From IMG/VR virus record IMGVR_UViG_3300031974_000226, positions 1 to 29,560 of that record: 29,560 nt of DNA. One strand, written 5' to 3'. The stretch is from a virus. A model generated the notes under the pieces. That model worked only from the letters and a program-made list of their open reading frames with translations. It had not been told where the DNA came from and did no database searches. Both the position numbers and the translations under genes were made by a program. Positions 29,195-29,560 of the stretch are shown one piece after another. Numbering within the stretch: the stretch's first letter is position 1; the number at the start of each line of letters is the position of its first letter.

Positions 29195-29544
29195 TGTATA
29201 GATCAGGCTTGGAGGGCAAGGTCGCAGACCTGCTCTCTGGCTTGAAAGTCCCTTACGAATACGAATCAACTAAACTCGCATACGTTCTCGAATGCAACTA
29301 CATCCCAGACTTTCTTTTGAAAAATGGTGTCTATCTCGAAGTGAAAGGACGCCTGACGAGCGAGGATCGCCGCAAGATGAAAGCCGTGAAGAAGAGCAAT
29401 CCAGAGTTAGATATTCGCTTCGTCTTTCAAGCACCATTTAACAAGATCTACAAAGGATCTAAAACTACATATGCCAAGTGGGCGGAGCGATCCGGTTTCC
29501 CTTGGTGTTCATATCAATCAATTCCTATTGACTGGCTCAAATGA
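29194..29544 (+). CDS. Endonuclease I (T7 gp3-like Holliday junction resolvase)
   Basis: 116 aa (T7: 149 aa). Resolves branched DNA and helps break down host DNA. The active site is complete: E7 in RSGLEGKV (T7 E20), D39 in YIPDFLL (D55), and E49 and K51 in YLEVKGR (E65, K67). Downstream NPELDIRFVFQ and KIYKGSKTTYAKWA also match T7 endonuclease I. It lacks the basic C-terminal extension of the T7 enzyme, and its N-terminus starts directly at the SGLE helix. Overlaps both neighbours. Confidence 0.95.
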   Translation: MYRSGLEGKVADLLSGLKVPYEYESTKLAYVLECNYIPDFLLKNGVYLEVKGRLTSEDRRKMKAVKKSNPELDIRFVFQAPFNKIYKGSKTTYAKWAERSGFPWCSYQSIPIDWLK

Positions 29545-29560
29545 GCGAGAGCGAATTTGT
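29541..29560 (+). CDS. Start of next gene, cut by the window edge
   Basis: ATG 29541 overlaps the endonuclease I stop (ATGA) and opens MSESEF before the window ends. By position it could be a primase/helicase or a lysozyme-like gene, but six residues cannot decide. Confidence 0.45.

Noticed and set aside
1-29560. tRNA genes, CRISPR arrays, insertion sequences, integrase or attachment sites
   Set aside because: Looked for and none recognised: no cloverleaf with a TTCRANNC arm, no regular short repeat-spacer array, no transposase or recombinase motifs. A dedicated scan was not possible here.

Overview
This window reads as most of a T7-like podovirus genome (Autographivirales type), very probably a cyanophage of Synechococcus/Prochlorococcus type. 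The gene order and signature proteins match that group: a tail tubular protein, three internal virion proteins (gp14, gp15 and gp16-like), a tail fibre with a T7 gp17-type N-terminus, small and large terminase, a single-subunit RNA polymerase, a gp2.5-type SSB and an endonuclease I. ThyX and many tiny genes that resemble, from memory, conserved cyanophage hypotheticals point to a cyanobacterial host. No host flank, integrase or tRNA was seen. All genes are on the + strand.

Layout. 1-9244 is the virion core: the 3' part of the tail tubular B gene, then gp14-, gp15- and gp16-like internal core proteins. The gp15-like protein ends in two putative peptidoglycan hydrolase domains. 9264-15289 is the adhesion module: a long tail fibre, a fibre with an S74 self-cleaving chaperone, a C1q-like protein, a small chaperone-like protein and another fibre-like protein. 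15353-17239 holds small genes, including a proline-rich membrane protein, a holin-like protein and two overprinted secreted proteins. 17220-21169 is the packaging module: TerS, a basic protein, an HNH nuclease, a 476-aa protein of unknown function and TerL. A terminator-like hairpin follows TerL, then thyX.

22071-22400 is a palindrome-rich noncoding stretch. It separates the late/packaging end from the early region. In T7-like phages these are the two ends of the linear genome, so the contig is apparently circularly permuted or circular, and the physical terminus should lie near 21170-22400. 22401-26129 is an early region of about 15 tiny genes. Its first half is strikingly modular. Two spacers of exactly 49 bp carry near-identical sigma70-like promoters whose -10 box ends 6 nt before the ATG, which predicts leaderless mRNAs. 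Four further spacers of 69-79 bp each start 3-4 nt after a stop codon with YTAYACT, then form hairpins whose stems differ in sequence but keep their pairing, and end in ACACATTCACAA before the next gene. The second half is a chain of overlapping mini-genes feeding into the RNA polymerase gene, which appears to start at TTG. 28446-29560 begins the DNA metabolism module: SSB, a hypothetical protein, endonuclease I and the first codons of one more gene.

How it works together (family knowledge plus inference): host RNA polymerase would read the early cassettes and the phage polymerase gene. The phage polymerase would then transcribe the DNA metabolism and late genes. SSB, endonuclease I and ThyX support replication, recombination and dTMP supply, and the terminase packages concatemers. 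The most unusual content is the cassette-like early region with its repeated promoter and hairpin spacers, the relocated lytic domains in the gp15-like protein, and the insertion between TerS and TerL.
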